Positions 8,123 through 16,185 of a stretch of DNA of 64,000 nucleotides are shown here, piece by piece. Origin of the DNA: Pseudomonas sp. MIACH (GTDB taxonomy: Bacteria > Pseudomonadota > Gammaproteobacteria > Pseudomonadales > Pseudomonadaceae). The stretch lies in assembly GCF_001269925.1 (NCBI RefSeq), contig NZ_LHVO01000058.1:62001-126000 (forward strand), in the 5' to 3' direction. The notes under the pieces were generated by a model. The model was not told the origin of the DNA and did not search any database. It saw only the letters and a list, made by a program, of their open reading frames with translations. The position numbers were made by a program, and so were the translations under genes. Position 1 is the stretch's first letter; each line of letters starts with the position of its first letter.

Positions 8123-9406
8123 TTACGCGTCAGGCGCAGCCTTGGCAGTCGGCTCACTGTTTTCATAGATATACAGTGGCTTGGACTTGCCTTCTATAAC
8201 GCTTTCGTCGATCACCACTTTACTCACCTCGGACTGCGAGGGGATCTCGTACATGGTGTCGAGCAATACGCCTTCGAGGATAGACCGCAGACCACGTGCA
8301 CCGGTCTTGCGCTCCAATGCCCGCTTGGCTACCGACTTGAGTGCGTCAGTACGGAACTCAAGGTCCACACCTTCCATCTCGAACAGCTTGGCATATTGCT
8401 TGGTCAGGGCGTTTTTCGGTTCGGTGAGGATCTGAATCAGAGCCGCCTCATCCAACTCGTCCAACGTGGCCAGGACCGGCAGACGGCCAACGAATTCCGG
8501 GATCAGACCGAACTTGACCAGATCGTCAGGCTCGACTTCACGCAGGGACTCGCCCACCTTCTTGCCTTCTTCCTTGCTGCGAACTTCTGCACTGAAACCG
8601 ATGCCGCCACGGGTAGACCGTTGCTGAATAACCTTCTCCAGGCCGGAGAACGCACCGCCACAGATAAACAGGATGTTGCGCGTATCAACCTGAAGGAATT
8701 CCTGCTGCGGGTGCTTGCGGCCGCCTTGTGGCGGTACGGAAGCTACCGTGCCTTCGATCAGTTTCAACAGTGCCTGCTGCACGCCCTCACCCGAAACGTC
8801 CCGGGTGATCGACGGGTTGTCGGACTTGCGCGAGATCTTGTCGATTTCGTCGATGTAGACAATACCCATCTGGGCTTTCTCTACGTCGTAGTCGCACTTT
8901 TGCAGCAGTTTCTGAATGATGTTCTCGACATCCTCACCCACGTAACCGGCCTCAGTGAGGGTGGTGGCGTCGGCGATGGTGAACGGAACGTTCAGCAGGC
9001 GAGCGAGGGTTTCTGCAAGCAGGGTTTTACCCGAGCCTGTAGGACCGATCAGCAAGATGTTGCTCTTGCCGAGTTCGACTTCGTCGCCTTTCTTGTCACG
9101 CTGGTTCAGACGCTTGTAGTGGTTGTACACCGCTACGGCCAGAACCTTCTTTGCACGCTCTTGACCAATCACATACTGATCAAGGATGCCGCTGATTTCT
9201 TTAGGCGAAGGCAATTTATGCGCGCTGCTTTCGGCCTGGGCTTCCTGCACCTCCTCACGGATGATGTCATTGCACAGGTCGACGCACTCGTCGCAGATAA
9301 AGACCGAGGGGCCGGCAATCAATTTGCGCACTTCATGCTGGCTTTTGCCACAGAAGGAGCAATAGAGCAGCTTGCCGTTGTCCTCGCCGTTGCGGGTGTC
9401 AGTCAT
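8123..9406 (-). CDS. clpX: ClpX, ATPase subunit of ClpXP protease
   Basis: A 427-residue hexameric unfoldase. The N-terminal zinc-binding domain has its four cysteines in LLYCSFCGKS and VFICDECVDLC (residues about 14-40). The AAA+ module follows, with Walker A GPTGSGKTLL and Walker B IVYIDEIDK, and the IGF-type ClpP-docking region in between. The start is ATG 9406 (MTDTRNGEDNG); a longer frame upstream lacks homology. It feeds ssrA-tagged and other substrates to ClpP. It lies downstream of clpP in the same direction with a hairpin in between, so it may be both co-transcribed and separately expressed. Confidence 0.98.
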   Translation of the reverse strand: MTDTRNGEDNGKLLYCSFCGKSQHEVRKLIAGPSVFICDECVDLCNDIIREEVQEAQAESSAHKLPSPKEISGILDQYVIGQERAKKVLAVAVYNHYKRLNQRDKKGDEVELGKSNILLIGPTGSGKTLLAETLARLLNVPFTIADATTLTEAGYVGEDVENIIQKLLQKCDYDVEKAQMGIVYIDEIDKISRKSDNPSITRDVSGEGVQQALLKLIEGTVASVPPQGGRKHPQQEFLQVDTRNILFICGGAFSGLEKVIQQRSTRGGIGFSAEVRSKEEGKKVGESLREVEPDDLVKFGLIPEFVGRLPVLATLDELDEAALIQILTEPKNALTKQYAKLFEMEGVDLEFRTDALKSVAKRALERKTGARGLRSILEGVLLDTMYEIPSQSEVSKVVIDESVIEGKSKPLYIYENSEPTAKAAPDA

Positions 9407-9454
9407 TCGTTCGATCCAAATCCGATAGGCTTGCAACACAAGATGAAGGCTTAT

Positions 9455-9474
9455 GCGGGCTTTTTCAAGCCCGC
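9455..9474 (-). terminator. clpP-clpX intergenic hairpin
   Basis: GCGGGCTT and AAGCCCGC arms (8 bp, 4-nt loop) between the clpP stop and the clpX start. There is no T-run on the minus strand, so a partial terminator or RNA-stability hairpin is more likely than a full stop. Confidence 0.5.
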
Positions 9475-9518
9475 CGATGATCGGAAAACCCGACCAGCCC
9501 TATTTTGAGCGGCTTATA

Positions 9519-10154
9519 TTAAGCGGGGCGCTTTTCGATCACTGCGTCGATCAACCCGTATTCACGTGCGGCTTCGGCGCTCATGAAGTTGTCGCGGTTG
9601 GTGTCGCGCTCGATTTCTTCCAGGGTGTGCCCGCTGTGCTTGGCCATCAGCGTGTTGAGACGTTCGCGGATGAAGAGGATTTCCTTGGCGTGGATTTCGA
9701 TGTCCGACGCCTGGCCCTGGAAACCGCCCAGTGGCTGGTGAATCATCACGCGCGAGTTCGGCAGGCAGTAACGCTTGCCCTCGGCACCTGCGGTCAGCAG
9801 GAACGCGCCCATGCTGCAGGCCTGGCCAATGCAGGTAGTCGATACGTTCGGCTTGATGAACTGCATGGTGTCGTAGATCGACATGCCCGCTGTCACCGAA
9901 CCGCCCGGCGAGTTGATGTAGAGATGGATGTCCTTGTCCGGGTTTTCCGCTTCAAGGAACAGCAGTTGCGCACAGATCAGGTTGGCCATGTAGTCCTCTA
10001 CCGGGCCCACCAGAAAGATCACTCGCTCCTTGAGCAGGCGCGAGTAGATGTCGTAGGCGCGTTCGCCACGAGCGGACTGCTCGACAACCATCGGGACCAA
10101 GCCGCCTGCGGCCTGGATATCAGAGTTCTGCTGAATATAGGAATTACGGAACAT
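9519..10154 (-). CDS. clpP: ClpP, proteolytic subunit of Clp protease
   Basis: A 211-residue serine peptidase. The catalytic triad is visible: Ser114 in GQACSMGAFLL, His139 in VMIHQPLGG and Asp188 in RDTNRDNFMS. The N-terminus (about 13-17 residues) is the usual propeptide removed on assembly. Fourteen subunits form the chamber that works with ClpX and ClpA. The order tig, clpP, clpX is standard in gamma-proteobacteria. The ATG start gives the expected full length. Confidence 0.98.
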   Translation of the reverse strand: MFRNSYIQQNSDIQAAGGLVPMVVEQSARGERAYDIYSRLLKERVIFLVGPVEDYMANLICAQLLFLEAENPDKDIHLYINSPGGSVTAGMSIYDTMQFIKPNVSTTCIGQACSMGAFLLTAGAEGKRYCLPNSRVMIHQPLGGFQGQASDIEIHAKEILFIRERLNTLMAKHSGHTLEEIERDTNRDNFMSAEAAREYGLIDAVIEKRPA

Positions 10155-10193
10155 GCTCTGCAGTTACTCCCAAATAGTCATGTCTTGAAAACG

Positions 10194-10220
10194 CATAAGC
10201 CAGCGCGAGGCTGGCTTATG
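10194..10220 (-). terminator. tig terminator
   Basis: Eleven-bp arms with CATAAGCCAGC on the left, small loop, followed on the minus strand by CGTTTTC. It lies between the tig stop and the clpP start. Confidence 0.75.
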
Positions 10221-10245
10221 GTTGTATTTCCAACGAGTTGGACAA

Positions 10246-11556
10246 TCAGTCGGCTTGTGCTGCTTCCGCCGGTTTGACTGCTTCTTCGTAAGAGACCGCT
10301 TTATCGGTCACCTTAGCCTTCTGCAGAACAGTATCCACAACTTGTTCTTCCAGCACAACCGAACGTACTTCGTTCAGTTGCTGGTCGTTCTTGTAGTACC
10401 AAGCCACAACCTGCTCAGGCTCCTGGTAGGCCGAAGCCATTTCCTGGATCATTTCGCGAACGCGGTCTTCGTCAGGCTTGAGGTCGAACTGCTTGACCAC
10501 TTCAGCCACGACCAGGCCCAGTACCACACGACGCTTGGCTTGCTCTTCGAACAGCTCGGCCGGCAGTTGGTCTGGCTTGATGTTGCCGCCGAACTGCTGA
10601 ACAGCTTGTACGCGCAGGCGATCCACTTCGTTGGACAGCAGGGCCTTAGGCACTTCGATCGGGTTGGCAGCCAGCAGACCGTCCATGACTTGGTTCTTGA
10701 CCTTGGATTTGATGGCCTGGCGCAGCTCGCGCTCCATGTTCTTGCGAACTTCGGTGCGGAAGCCTTCGATACCGGTTTCCTTGATACCGAACTGATTGAA
10801 GAACTCTTCGTTCAGCTCTGGCAGCTTAGGCTCGGAAACGCTGTTGACCGTCACGGTGAACTCGGCGGCTTTGCCAGCCAGGTCCAGGTTCTGGTAGTCA
10901 GCAGGGAAAGTCAGGTTCAGAACGCGCTCTTCACCGGCCTTGGCGCCGACCAGACCGTCTTCGAAACCAGGGATCATGCGGTTGGAACCCAGCACCAGCT
11001 GAGTACCCTTGGCGGAGCCGCCAGCGAACGCTTCGCCGTCAACCTTGCCCACGAAATCGATGTTCAGCTGATCTTCGTTCTGGGCGGCACGGTCGGCCAC
11101 TTCGAAACGAGTGTTCTGCTTGCGCAGGATTTCCAGCATGTTGTCCAGGTCCGAATCAGCCACTTCGGCGCTCAGGCGCTCGATAGCGATACCGTCGAAA
11201 CCGGCCACTTCGAACTCAGGGAACACTTCGAATACGGCAACGTACTCCAGGTCCTTGCCTGCTTCCAGGGACTTAGGTTCGATCGAAGGCGAACCAGCCG
11301 GGTTCAGCTTTTGCTCAACCACTGCTTCATAGAAGGAAGCCTGGATCACGTCACCGACGGCTTCATTGCGCGCATCAGCACCAAAACGGCGCTTGATTTC
11401 GCTCATTGGCACTTTGCCTGGACGGAAACCAGCGATCTTGGCCTTTTGGGCAGTCTGCTGCAGACGCTTGTTGACCGCAGTCTCGATGCGCTCAGCCGGC
11501 ACGGTGATGCTCATGCGGCGCTCGAGAGCAGTAGTATTTTCAACAGAAACTTGCAT
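10246..11556 (-). CDS. tig: Trigger factor, ribosome-associated chaperone
   Basis: A 436-residue protein starting at ATG 11556 (MQVSVENTTALERRM) with GAGGAA upstream. Domains in order: ribosome-binding domain (1-about 115) with the L23-docking signature GFRPGKVP, an FKBP-type prolyl isomerase domain (about 150-240, including VDGEAFAGGSAKGTQLVLGS and IPGFEDGLVGAKAGEE), and the C-terminal substrate cradle ending in a Glu/Ala-rich tail. It binds nascent chains at the ribosome exit. It heads the tig-clpP-clpX series but has its own terminator. Confidence 0.98.
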   Translation of the reverse strand: MQVSVENTTALERRMSITVPAERIETAVNKRLQQTAQKAKIAGFRPGKVPMSEIKRRFGADARNEAVGDVIQASFYEAVVEQKLNPAGSPSIEPKSLEAGKDLEYVAVFEVFPEFEVAGFDGIAIERLSAEVADSDLDNMLEILRKQNTRFEVADRAAQNEDQLNIDFVGKVDGEAFAGGSAKGTQLVLGSNRMIPGFEDGLVGAKAGEERVLNLTFPADYQNLDLAGKAAEFTVTVNSVSEPKLPELNEEFFNQFGIKETGIEGFRTEVRKNMERELRQAIKSKVKNQVMDGLLAANPIEVPKALLSNEVDRLRVQAVQQFGGNIKPDQLPAELFEEQAKRRVVLGLVVAEVVKQFDLKPDEDRVREMIQEMASAYQEPEQVVAWYYKNDQQLNEVRSVVLEEQVVDTVLQKAKVTDKAVSYEEAVKPAEAAQAD

Positions 11557-11916
11557 GGATATTCCTCGTTGCACAGACGTTAGCCGGCCATTTCCGACCC
11601 CAATCAAGGGCATGCATTCTAGTGGGTCAAACTCAAGAAGTCACCCTACTGGAAATACGCCCGTAAACAGCCGGCAATTTATCGGTACGAAGGCACTGTC
11701 GCGCCCCGCCCCGGTGACAAATAAAGCCAATCACGCCAGGGCTCTGCGCCGCCCCTTCTATATATAGAAGGGGTCGTCACCCATCTCCCTGACGCCCACC
11801 CCGCAGTGAGGGCAGATAGACAACGCAGCATCATCGAGACACATAAATACGATGAAATGCACCGCCATCGCGACCCAGAACCTGCAGCCACGAAAATCCG
11901 AACCGCCAAAACCAAA
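11557..11916. other. Non-coding gap upstream of tig
   Basis: No convincing gene is present. The gap should hold the tig promoter near 11560-11620 and contains the perfect 22-bp palindrome at 11752-11773, listed separately. Nothing else stands out. Confidence 0.6.
11752..11773. repeat. Perfect 22-bp palindrome
   Basis: CCCCTTCTATA is followed directly by its reverse complement, with no spacer. There is no T-run on either side, so it is not a typical terminator. It lies about 195 bp upstream of the tig start and 144 bp past the last tRNA terminator. An operator for a dimeric regulator is possible. Confidence 0.6.
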
Positions 11917-11948
11917 AAAGGCGCCAGACTGTTAAATCTGGCGCCTTT
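11917..11948 (-). terminator. Terminator of the tRNA operon
   Basis: Twelve-bp arms (AAAGGCGCCAGA and complement), 8-nt loop, followed on the minus strand by TTTGG after the arm's own TTT. It lies six bp beyond the 3' end of the distal tRNA-His and should end the operon. Confidence 0.85.
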
Positions 11949-11954
11949 CGAATA

Positions 11955-12030
11955 TGGGGTGGACGAAGGGGATCGAACCCTCGACAACGGGAGTCACAAT
12001 CCCGTGCTCTACCAACTGAGCTACGCCCAC
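11955..12030 (-). tRNA. tRNA-His (GTG), distal copy
   Basis: 76 nt with encoded CCA. The acceptor stem (GTGGGCG) pairs with the 3' strand, the D-arm GCTCAGTTGGTAGAGC is canonical, the anticodon loop holds GTG within ATTGTGA, and the T-arm has GGTTCGATC. The sequence is the same as the second tRNA-His at 12249-12324. Confidence 0.96.
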
Positions 12031-12106
12031 CATATTGCGTTAACAAAGAAACCAAACCACTTCTTTGTCGAGCCCTACCCTGCGTATAGACCGAGTAAAG
12101 CTTTAT

Positions 12107-12191
12107 TGGTGCGGATGAAGAGACTCGAACTCTTACGCCTCGCGGCGCTGGAACCTAAATCCAGTGTGTCTACCAATTCCACCACATCCGC
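12107..12191 (-). tRNA. tRNA-Leu (TAG)
   Basis: 85 nt with encoded CCA and a long variable arm, as expected for leucine. The anticodon loop TTTAGGT gives TAG (reads CUN). The acceptor strands are GCGGATG and CATCCGC with discriminator A. It lies between the two tRNA-His genes. Confidence 0.96.
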
Positions 12192-12209
12192 GCTTGAAGC
12201 TCTTAAAGC

Positions 12210-12240
12210 AAAGGCGCCAGACGATTAATCTGGCGCCTTT
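12210..12240 (-). terminator. Decayed copy of the tRNA-His terminator hairpin
   Basis: It has the same 12-bp arms as the hairpin at 11917-11948 and sits at the same distance from its tRNA-His, but the minus-strand tail is GCTTTAAG rather than a T-run. Termination should be weak, letting transcription reach tRNA-Leu and the second tRNA-His. Confidence 0.6.
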
Positions 12241-12248
12241 TCAAAATA

Positions 12249-12324
12249 TGGGGTGGACGAAGGGGATCGAACCCTCGACAACGGGAGTCACAATCCCGTG
12301 CTCTACCAACTGAGCTACGCCCAC
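12249..12324 (-). tRNA. tRNA-His (GTG), proximal copy
   Basis: 76 nt with encoded CCA, anticodon GTG, the same sequence as the copy at 11955-12030. The copy includes the leader ATATGG side and the downstream hairpin, so the repeated unit is larger than the tRNA. Confidence 0.96.
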
Positions 12325-12356
12325 CATATAGCGCTACTTGTGCCAAAGCTGCCTAA

Positions 12357-12433
12357 TGGCGCACCCGGCAGGACTCGAACCTGCGACCATCCGCTTAGAA
12401 GGCGGATGCTCTATCCAGCTGAGCTACGGGCGC
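12357..12433 (-). tRNA. tRNA-Arg (TCT)
   Basis: 77 nt with encoded CCA. Acceptor GCGCCCG pairs with CGGGTGC (one G-T pair), the anticodon loop CTTCTAA gives TCT (reads AGA/AGG), and the T-arm has GGTTCGAGTCC. It is the first gene of the minus-strand tRNA operon. Confidence 0.96.
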
Positions 12434-12549
12434 CTTATTAATCTGTACTCTTGGAGGATTACAAACTAAGTGCTTCCAGCCTTACAGAACAACGATTCTG
12501 CTCGACCTTCTTAACCAGTGCTAGGCTGTGCCCGACAAGTGCGACGAAT

Positions 12550-12576
12550 AGTATAGAGGGCCTGGAAACCCGTCAA
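12550..12576 (-). promoter_or_regulatory. Promoter of the tRNA operon
   Basis: On the minus strand TTGACG (12576-12571) and TATACT (12555-12550) are 15 bp apart (16 if TTTGAC is taken as -35), preceded by an AT-rich tract like an UP element (A/T runs at 12577-12605). This is typical of stable-RNA promoters. The predicted transcript begins about 110 nt before tRNA-Arg. Confidence 0.65.
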
Positions 12577-12708
12577 ATCTTTTTTGAAAAAAATTCATTT
12601 TATTTAAGGGGTTAGGCCAATTTGCGGACCAAGCGCCTTTGCCCTCACGTCATGGCGTGCGAGAATGCGCGCACTTTTCCTCCCCCTCTCGATGGTTAAT
12701 CACGCGTA

Positions 12709-13563
12709 ATGACTGCACAACTTATCGACGGCAAATCAATCGCCGCCAGCCTGCGCCAGCAGATCGCCAAACGAGTCACCGAGCGCAGCCAACAAGGCTT
12801 GCGCACGCCTGGCCTCGCGGTGATCCTGGTCGGCAGCGATCCTGCCTCTCAGGTTTATGTCTCGCACAAGCGTAAAGACTGTGAAGAGGTCGGCTTTATT
12901 TCCAAGGCCTACGACCTGCCTGCCGACACCACCCAGCAGGCCCTGACCGACCTGATCGACAGCCTCAACGACGACCCGGCGATGGACGGCATCCTCCTTC
13001 AATTGCCATTGCCTGCGCACCTCGACGCATCCAAGTTGCTGGAACGCATCCGCCCAGACAAAGACGTCGACGGTTTCCATCCTTATAACGTCGGTCGCCT
13101 GGCCCAGCGTATCCCGCTGCTGCGCCCGTGCACGCCCAAAGGCATCATGACCCTGCTGGAAAGCACCGGTGTCGACCTGTACGGCCTCGACGCCGTTGTC
13201 GTCGGCGCGTCCAACATCGTGGGCCGCCCCATGGCCATGGAGCTGCTGCTGGCCGGTTGCACCGTCACCGTGACCCACCGCTTCACCAAGGACCTCGCCG
13301 GCCACGTTGGCCGTGCCGACCTGGTCGTTGTGGCCGCCGGCAAGCCGGGACTGGTCAAGGGCGAATGGATCAAGGAAGGCGCCATCGTCATCGACGTGGG
13401 CATCAACCGCCAGGAAGACGGCAAGCTGGTGGGTGACGTGGTGTACGAGACCGCCCTGCCCCGCGCTGGCTGGATCACCCCGGTGCCAGGCGGCGTTGGC
13501 CCGATGACCCGTGCCTGCCTGCTGGAAAATACCCTGTATGCAGCCGAAACCCTGCACGACTAA
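12709..13563 (+). CDS. folD: Methylenetetrahydrofolate dehydrogenase/cyclohydrolase FolD
   Basis: A 284-residue bifunctional enzyme of one-carbon metabolism: it oxidises 5,10-methylene-THF to methenyl-THF and hydrolyses it to 10-formyl-THF. Catalytic residues Tyr50 and Lys54 lie in QVYVSHKRKDCEEVG. The Rossmann motif VVGASNIVGRPMAMEL binds NADP, and the C-terminal PVPGGVGPMTRACLLENT signature is complete. The tRNA-folD arrangement matches P. aeruginosa. A strong terminator follows at 13579. Confidence 0.98.
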   Translation: MTAQLIDGKSIAASLRQQIAKRVTERSQQGLRTPGLAVILVGSDPASQVYVSHKRKDCEEVGFISKAYDLPADTTQQALTDLIDSLNDDPAMDGILLQLPLPAHLDASKLLERIRPDKDVDGFHPYNVGRLAQRIPLLRPCTPKGIMTLLESTGVDLYGLDAVVVGASNIVGRPMAMELLLAGCTVTVTHRFTKDLAGHVGRADLVVVAAGKPGLVKGEWIKEGAIVIDVGINRQEDGKLVGDVVYETALPRAGWITPVPGGVGPMTRACLLENTLYAAETLHD

Positions 13564-13578
13564 TAACCAGCAGCACTG

Positions 13579-13608
13579 AAAAAGCCCTGCCTTATCGCAG
13601 GGCTTTTT
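13579..13608. terminator. folD terminator
   Basis: Twelve-bp arms (AAAAAGCCCTGC and complement) with a 6-nt loop and T-run, 16 bp after the folD stop; bidirectional in form. Confidence 0.9.
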
Positions 13609-13770
13609 ATTGCCCGGAAGAAAACCTGTTTTTTCTTAGTTTTTAAGCACTTTCGTCTGGTTTTAGAAGAACATTCGACAGTCTCTCGTCCATACTCCTA
13701 AAATGTAACGCCATTTGTCACAAAACCCGTTTCCCAACGGTATTTCTTACTTTTTAGCGAGTTCATCCGC

Positions 13771-14694
13771 GTGAAAATTCGTCTCTCTATTGTCAGCCTA
13801 TTTTTTGTTTTCACAGGCACCTTTGCGCACGCCGCCGAATCCACCCTGGCGCCGCGTGATCCGTCCAAACTGCAGATCGCTTCCGACAGCGCCATGCTGG
13901 TGGATCTGCAAACCAACAAGGTCATCTACGCCAGCAACCCCGACGTGGTGGTGCCTATCGCCTCGGTGAGCAAACTGATGACAGGCCTGATCGTGCTCGA
14001 AGCCAAGCAGAACATGGACGAGTACATCGACATCAACATCACCGACACACCGGAAATGAAAGGTGTGTTCTCGCGCGTGAAGATCGGCAGCCAGATGCCG
14101 CGCAAAGAGATGCTGCTGATCGCCCTGATGTCCTCGGAAAACCGCGCCGCCGCGAGCCTGGCGCACCACTATCCGGGCGGCTACGCGGCTTTTATTGCCG
14201 CGATGAACGCCAAGGCCAAGGCCCTGGGCATGACCAGCACCCATTATGTTGAGCCCACCGGCCTGTCGATCCACAACGTGTCCACCGCCCGTGACCTGAG
14301 CAAGCTGCTGGCCTACGCACACAAGTTTCCAATGCTGAGCCAGCTGAGCACCACCAAGGAAAAGACCGTAGCGTTCCGCAAGCCCAACTACACCCTGGGC
14401 TTCTCCAACACCGACCACCTGATCAACCGCGCCAACTGGGATATCAAGCTGACCAAGACCGGCTTTACCAACCAGGCTGGCCATTGCCTGGTACTGGTGA
14501 CAAGCATGGGGAATCGCCCGGTGTCGCTGGTAATCCTGGATGCGTTCGGCAAATTCACGCACTTTGCCGATGCCAGCCGTATTCGTAGCTGGGTTGAAAC
14601 CGGCAAGGGCGGCTCGGTGCCGGACGTTGCGCTGCGCTACAAGGCTGACAAGAACCTGAAGAACCGCGCGAACGCAGCCGAAGTCCGCCGCTAA
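13771..14694 (+). CDS. pbpG: D-alanyl-D-alanine endopeptidase (PBP7 type)
   Basis: A 307-residue low-molecular-weight penicillin-binding protein of peptidase family S11. An N-terminal signal peptide (residues 1-22, cleavage after AHA) exports it. The active-site motifs are all present: S65-V-S-K68, S122-E-N124 and K229-T-G231. PBP7-type enzymes cut the peptide cross-links of peptidoglycan in the periplasm. The start is GTG 13771, with only a weak Shine-Dalgarno. The gene is alone between folD and a convergent gene, with a REP hairpin after its stop that could also serve as its terminator. Confidence 0.93.
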   Translation: MKIRLSIVSLFFVFTGTFAHAAESTLAPRDPSKLQIASDSAMLVDLQTNKVIYASNPDVVVPIASVSKLMTGLIVLEAKQNMDEYIDINITDTPEMKGVFSRVKIGSQMPRKEMLLIALMSSENRAAASLAHHYPGGYAAFIAAMNAKAKALGMTSTHYVEPTGLSIHNVSTARDLSKLLAYAHKFPMLSQLSTTKEKTVAFRKPNYTLGFSNTDHLINRANWDIKLTKTGFTNQAGHCLVLVTSMGNRPVSLVILDAFGKFTHFADASRIRSWVETGKGGSVPDVALRYKADKNLKNRANAAEVRR

Positions 14695-14711
14695 AGAACA
14701 CCGAAGACCCC

Positions 14712-14740
14712 ATGTGGGAGGAGCAATCCCCCTCCCACAT
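14712..14740. repeat. Single REP hairpin acting as terminator
   Basis: Inverted copies of TGTGGGAGG flank a short core (ATGTGGGAGGAG ... CTCCCACAT), followed by TTTTT on the plus strand. It belongs to the TGTGGGAGGGGGC family of the RAYT gene at 22454, here without the usual core, and lies between two convergent genes. Confidence 0.7.
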
Positions 14741-14742
14741 TT

Positions 14743-15405
14743 TTATCTGTGTTCCGCCAGCACTTTGAGTGCCTGCGCAGCCGCCTGCTCCTGCCCGGCC
14801 TGGGCCGTCGCATTCGCCGCATCCCGCCAACGCTGCGCATCCACATTGGCCGGCAACTGGCTCGGGCGCTGGGTGAGGATTGCCCAGTGCCCGGCGCTGT
14901 TCCACTTCGACTCAAAGTCGCTGAAGCTCATCAGCAGGCGTCGGTCCATGCCTGAGCGCAACAGCACCGTGCTTTTCTGCTGGTTGAAACCCACCACGAC
15001 CACGTAGTGCGCGTCAGACAACAGGCCGCCGCCAATCCGTGCCATCACCGGGTAACCCGCCGCCACCTGCGCCAGAACCGCGGTCAGCTTGGCGTCCAGC
15101 GGGTACACCATCAGCCCGTACTCACGGGCCAGCACCTGCATGTTGCGCTCCAGGTCCGCTTCACCGCCCGGCAAATGCAACGGCTTATCCAACAGGCCCG
15201 GTGTCATGACAATGCCTTGTTGCGACAGCATGCTGGCTAACGCCGTAGGACCGCTCTGATAAGCCTCGCTGCGAAAGGTCGGCACACCATTGAGTTCGAC
15301 ACGTTCCGGCAGGCCCGGAAGTTTCGACGGATGCCCGGAACAGGCCGCGAGCCCTATGACACAGGCCAGCAACAAGGATGTTTTAACGTTCGACCGTAAC
15401 CGCAA
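14743..15405 (-). CDS. C39-peptidase-like lipoprotein lacking the catalytic cysteine
   Basis: 220 residues. The lipobox is at residues 19-22 (Leu-Ala-Ala-Cys), so it is a lipoprotein. Residues 38-165 resemble a C39/papain-like cysteine peptidase: the QCGPAAL block reads YQSGPTALASML, with Ser51 where the cysteine should be, while the histidine block DAHYVVVVGFN (His133) is kept. The C-terminal 50 residues (Ala/Gln-rich helices) could be one TPR-like hairpin. With Ser for Cys it is probably inactive or altered, perhaps a binding protein. It converges with pbpG. Family assignment is likely; function is unknown. Confidence 0.8.
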   Translation of the reverse strand: MRLRSNVKTSLLLACVIGLAACSGHPSKLPGLPERVELNGVPTFRSEAYQSGPTALASMLSQQGIVMTPGLLDKPLHLPGGEADLERNMQVLAREYGLMVYPLDAKLTAVLAQVAAGYPVMARIGGGLLSDAHYVVVVGFNQQKSTVLLRSGMDRRLLMSFSDFESKWNSAGHWAILTQRPSQLPANVDAQRWRDAANATAQAGQEQAAAQALKVLAEHR

Positions 15406-15616
15406 TTTTTTACTCTCTTGATCAACTGCCGGTGAGGGCCCTGATCATAGGACGCTCTGCCACGCGGGTATAGCCCACAGGCTTAGTAAAGCGTCGTGGA
15501 TAGAGCAAACGAGTTGGTCGAACACGACCATTGGTCAATAGCAGGCAACCACCGGGTAGCTAGACTGTCCATTGAGAAGACTGTGTGTGCCCCCTGCGGG
15601 GCGAAAGGAGGCCAAA

Positions 15617-15778
15617 ATGAGCCTTGCAACAACGATTTTCCTGTTGATCTGCGGATGGCTGGCGGTAGCCAGCGCCATGTTGTGGGGGGTGTTGCGCATT
15701 ACCCGCCGGCACCATCACCCCCACGTCAAACCTGCGGCGCCCGCCAAGCCCCATAGAGCGGCGGTGCACCACGCCTAG
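15617..15778 (+). CDS. Small single-pass membrane protein with His-rich tail
   Basis: 53 residues starting at ATG 15617 with a strong AAAGGAGG seven bases upstream, which supports real translation. Residues 4-22 form one membrane helix (TTIFLLICGWLAVASAMLW). The tail is basic and histidine-rich (RRHHHPHVKP, later HRAAVHHA). I do not recognise a family. Its stop codon overlaps by four bases the stop end of the lipoprotein gene on the other strand. Confidence 0.7.
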   Translation: MSLATTIFLLICGWLAVASAMLWGVLRITRRHHHPHVKPAAPAKPHRAAVHHA

Positions 15779-16185
15779 CCAGGCATGCAATTGAAATCCT
15801 GAGTTGCTGCGACTTCCTTACCGTGCCCATCCCTCAGGGATGCTCGCACGGTGGTGCCCAGGCTGGACTCCACCAGGGTGTAATGCTCACCCGCCTTGAA
15901 ATGCTTGTACTCGACACGGCCCTGGCAGTCCTGCTGGTTGTCGTCGCCAGCCTCTTCCTCGAATAACGTCACATCCAGGCGATGATCTCCAGGCGCCACT
16001 TCAAAAAAGCGGCCGTCATCCACGCGCTTGCCATCCACGCGTTCGGCCATCAGGTCATTCGGTGCTTCCTCTTTCAAACCAATCCAGGCTTCGCTCGGAT
16101 CAGCCTTGGGGATTGGGCCCGCACACGCCGACAACAACAAAACAGCGCCAAGGGCAGGGATCAACAACAGAGGTTTCAGTGACAT
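15775..16185 (-). CDS. Conserved small lipoprotein
   Basis: 136 residues from ATG 16185. The signal peptide (MSLKPLLLIPALGAVLLL) ends in the lipobox Leu-Ser-Ala-Cys at about residue 21, then AGPIPKADPSEAWIGL. The mature part is acidic and contains MAERVDGKRVDDGRFFEVAPGDHRLDV, a pattern I associate with Pseudomonas lipoproteins resembling PEGA-type or carboxypeptidase-regulatory folds. Two cysteines (QQDCQG and FNCMPG) might form a disulfide. Function is unknown. It is alone, divergent from the RND operon. Confidence 0.8.
   Translation of the reverse strand: MSLKPLLLIPALGAVLLLSACAGPIPKADPSEAWIGLKEEAPNDLMAERVDGKRVDDGRFFEVAPGDHRLDVTLFEEEAGDDNQQDCQGRVEYKHFKAGEHYTLVESSLGTTVRASLRDGHGKEVAATQDFNCMPG

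Noticed and set aside
12007..12016. TTGGTAG-like matches to the PQQ-regulon motif in the tRNA region
   Set aside because: These are the conserved D-loop sequence of tRNA genes, and they show that a short core alone can occur by other causes.
11955..12324. Direct repeats of about 76 bp as a possible CRISPR or IS end
   Set aside because: The repeats are two complete tRNA-His genes with their downstream hairpins.
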